DNA from: Hyphomonadaceae bacterium UBA5336
Lineage (GTDB): Bacteria; Pseudomonadota; Alphaproteobacteria; Caulobacterales; Hyphomonadaceae
DNA length: 64,000 nucleotides
Assembly (NCBI GenBank): GCA_002408125.1
Contig: DHQO01000041.1
Span: 1-64,000 of the forward strand
Direction: 5' to 3'
Positions 62,574-64,000 of the stretch are shown here, piece after piece. Under the pieces are notes generated by a model. The model did not search any database, was not told the origin of the DNA, and was given only the letters and a program-made list of their open reading frames with translations. The first letter of the stretch is position 1. Every line of letters begins with the position of its first letter. Both the position numbers and the translations under genes were made by a program.

Positions 62574-63700
62574 AGCGCGGCCTCGAAGATGGCTTCATAG
62601 TCGGCCTGTTCCAGCGGACGGGCATTGGAATGGTGGGCAAGGTCCTTCAGCGCGCCGTCGACGATGCCGGGCCCGTCGCTGGCCTCAACGCCGATGTCAG
62701 AAAGCTTCGCGGGAATGCCGATATCGGCGTTCAGTCGGTCGATGGCCTCGGCGAGATTGCCATCTTCCGGCAGGCCCATGGCAAAGCGCAGGCGGGCATA
62801 CTTCTTCTCCGCCGCGCCCTCGTTGGCGCGCAGCAGGTGCGGCAGGAAGATCGCGTTCAGCGTGCCATGGTGCAGGCGCTTCTCGTGCAGGCGCCCGGCG
62901 GCATGGGAGAGGGCATGGACCCCCCCGAGACCCTTCATGAAGGCGAGCGCGCCTTCATAGCTCGCCATCATCATGTGATAGCGCGCCTCGTCGTCGGACC
63001 CGTCGGCCACCGCGCGCTTCAGCCAGCCATCGCCGACGGCGCGGTGCACCCCGTCATAGCCGATGGCCTCGCAGGGCGGGTTTTCGCGGGGGCTCAGCAC
63101 CGCCTCGATGCAGTGGGTGACCGCATCCATGCCGGTCGCTGCCGTCAGGTGCGGCGGCAGGCCGAGCGTCAGGGTCGGGTCGCAGATCGCCGTGGCGGGG
63201 ATGAGGTGGGGCGAGACAATGGTCTCCTTCACCCCGGTGTCGAGGATGACCACGGCGCCGACGGAAACCTCCGAGCCCGTGCCCGACGTGGTCGGAATGG
63301 CCACCAGCGGCGGGATCTTCTTGATATATTTCGCCCCGCCAGTCTTGGCGGCGTATTTGTCGTAAGGGCCTTCATGGGTCGCCATCAGGCCGACAATCTT
63401 GGCCATGTCCATGCTCGACCCGCCGCCCAGCGCGATGATGCCATCAGCGCCGGATGTGCGGTATTTTTCTACCGCTTCGCGGGCCTGGGATTCGATGGGG
63501 TTGGGCAGGGTTTCGTCGAAAATGCCGGCCGGTTCACCCGACAGCGCCTCGGTGATGCGCTCCAGAAGGCCGGCGGCCTTGATCCCCGGATCGGTGACGA
63601 TGAAGGGCCTGGTCACGCCCAGGCCCGTCAGCGTCTTCTGCAGCATGTTCACAGCGCCATGATCAAAGATACAGGGAGTCATGAAATTCATCACAGGCAT
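62570..63700 (-). CDS. Iron-containing alcohol dehydrogenase
   Basis: A 376-aa group III dehydrogenase. NAD motif G-G-G-S-S-M-D, then T-T-S-G-T-G-S-E, and the metal ligands D, H, H, H in the G-M-D-A-V-T-H-C-I-E-A, G-G-V-H-A-L-S-H-A-A-G and L-H-H-G-T-L-N-A segments. It oxidises alcohols or reduces aldehydes; substrate unknown. The ATG at 63700 begins M-P-V-M-N-F-M-T-P. Its end overlaps the preceding gene's stop by 4 bp (convergent). Confidence 0.93.
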   Translation of the reverse strand: MPVMNFMTPCIFDHGAVNMLQKTLTGLGVTRPFIVTDPGIKAAGLLERITEALSGEPAGIFDETLPNPIESQAREAVEKYRTSGADGIIALGGGSSMDMAKIVGLMATHEGPYDKYAAKTGGAKYIKKIPPLVAIPTTSGTGSEVSVGAVVILDTGVKETIVSPHLIPATAICDPTLTLGLPPHLTAATGMDAVTHCIEAVLSPRENPPCEAIGYDGVHRAVGDGWLKRAVADGSDDEARYHMMMASYEGALAFMKGLGGVHALSHAAGRLHEKRLHHGTLNAIFLPHLLRANEGAAEKKYARLRFAMGLPEDGNLAEAIDRLNADIGIPAKLSDIGVEASDGPGIVDGALKDLAHHSNARPLEQADYEAIFEAAL

Positions 63701-63835
63701 GGCGCGGTCCTCCGGCTGGCGCTTATGTTTGATGCAGAATGACCATGCCCGGCGAGGCGGTTCAAGCCTGACGCTGGGCGAGCGGTCTGCAGCGCCCGGT
63801 TGACAGGTGCCCCGCGTTTGCCACCGATACACGCC

Positions 63836-64000
63836 ATGAAAACGTCCCTCCTTTCCGTTCAAGACCTTACGATCACTTTCGATACGCCCGACGGGCCCGT
63901 GCGCGCGGTGCGTGGCACCCGGTTCGATGTCGGCCGGGGCGAGTGCCTCGGCATTGTCGGCGAGAGTGGATCGGGCAAGTCACAAAGCGCCCTGGCCGCC
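63836..64000 (+). CDS. Oligopeptide-type ABC transporter ATPase, 5' part
   Basis: The first 55 codons of an ABC ATPase of the OppD/DppD/YejF type. Visible: [21 protein letters not shown], then Walker A G-E-S-G-S-G-K-S at about residues 43-50 and Q-S-A-L-A. It is cut by the right window edge, so single versus fused double ATPase cannot be told. Divergent from the alcohol dehydrogenase. Confidence 0.88.
   Translation, partial: MKTSLLSVQDLTITFDTPDGPVRAVRGTRFDVGRGECLGIVGESGSGKSQSALAA

Overview
The window looks like the chromosome of a GC-rich alphaproteobacterium from the dimorphic, prosthecate lineages (Maricaulales, Hyphomonadales or Caulobacterales type). The evidence is a CtrA cell-cycle regulator with a GANTC site and a CtrA-like box upstream, an adjacent flhF-flhG pair, DUF1150 and UrcA proteins, the lptC-lptA-lptB-rpoN-hpf-ptsN order, and an S1 protein with a C-terminal helix-hairpin-helix. 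This placement is inferred from gene content, not from a database search.

Layout. 1-1090: remnants of an IS3-family insertion sequence abutting a truncated membrane-protein gene. 1245-7135: a DUF1150 gene, then on the minus strand rnd-lptC-lptA-lptB-rpoN-hpf-ptsN (LPS transport, sigma-54, ribosome hibernation, PTS-Ntr). 7283-9504: ergothioneine genes egtB-egtD. 9640-16670: a tight four-gene operon with no name known to me: (A) a membrane protein with Rossmann domains and a C-terminal RyR domain, (B) a large unknown domain fused to a GH108 lysozyme-like domain, (C) an alpha-helical TRAF-binding/TPR-like domain followed by two trypsin-like domains, (D) a stand-alone RyR protein. All four overlap their neighbours by 4-14 bp. 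This is the best candidate for an undescribed system. 16732-23505: cmk, rpsA, a UrcA protein, a regulator-hydrolase fusion, and divergent azoR/LysR.

23509-34072 is an integrated element of about 10.5 kb. It is bounded by a 45-bp direct repeat equal to the 3' half of tRNA-Gly(GCC), and the intact tRNA is at the right end. It carries a tyrosine integrase, an AlpA-like regulator, an SF3 primase-helicase followed by an iteron-like array, small and large terminase genes, small zinc-ribbon genes and an AT-richer three-gene cargo that includes a TIGR04255-like protein. I see no portal, capsid or tail genes, so it resembles a phage satellite more than a prophage.

34282-47992: an M28 peptidase, an EnvC-like protein, CtpA, a YibQ-type deacetylase, RppH and several small hydrolases and lipoproteins. 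It ends in a thiamine locus where a TPP riboswitch leads into a DUF1801 gene and then thiC. 48131-58054: a membrane protein/XRE regulator pair, flavodoxin-fold and MAPEG enzymes, a GNAT, an ArsC/Spx-like protein, a ClpP-like lipoprotein, DsbB, ExoD, tRNA-Leu(CAA), a LytTR membrane regulator and an acyltransferase. 58166-60844: flhF (with a degenerate P-loop), flhG and ctrA, linking flagellar placement to the cell cycle. 60981-64000: an FMN glutamate-synthase-like protein, an iron alcohol dehydrogenase, and the start of an oligopeptide ABC ATPase that runs off the edge.
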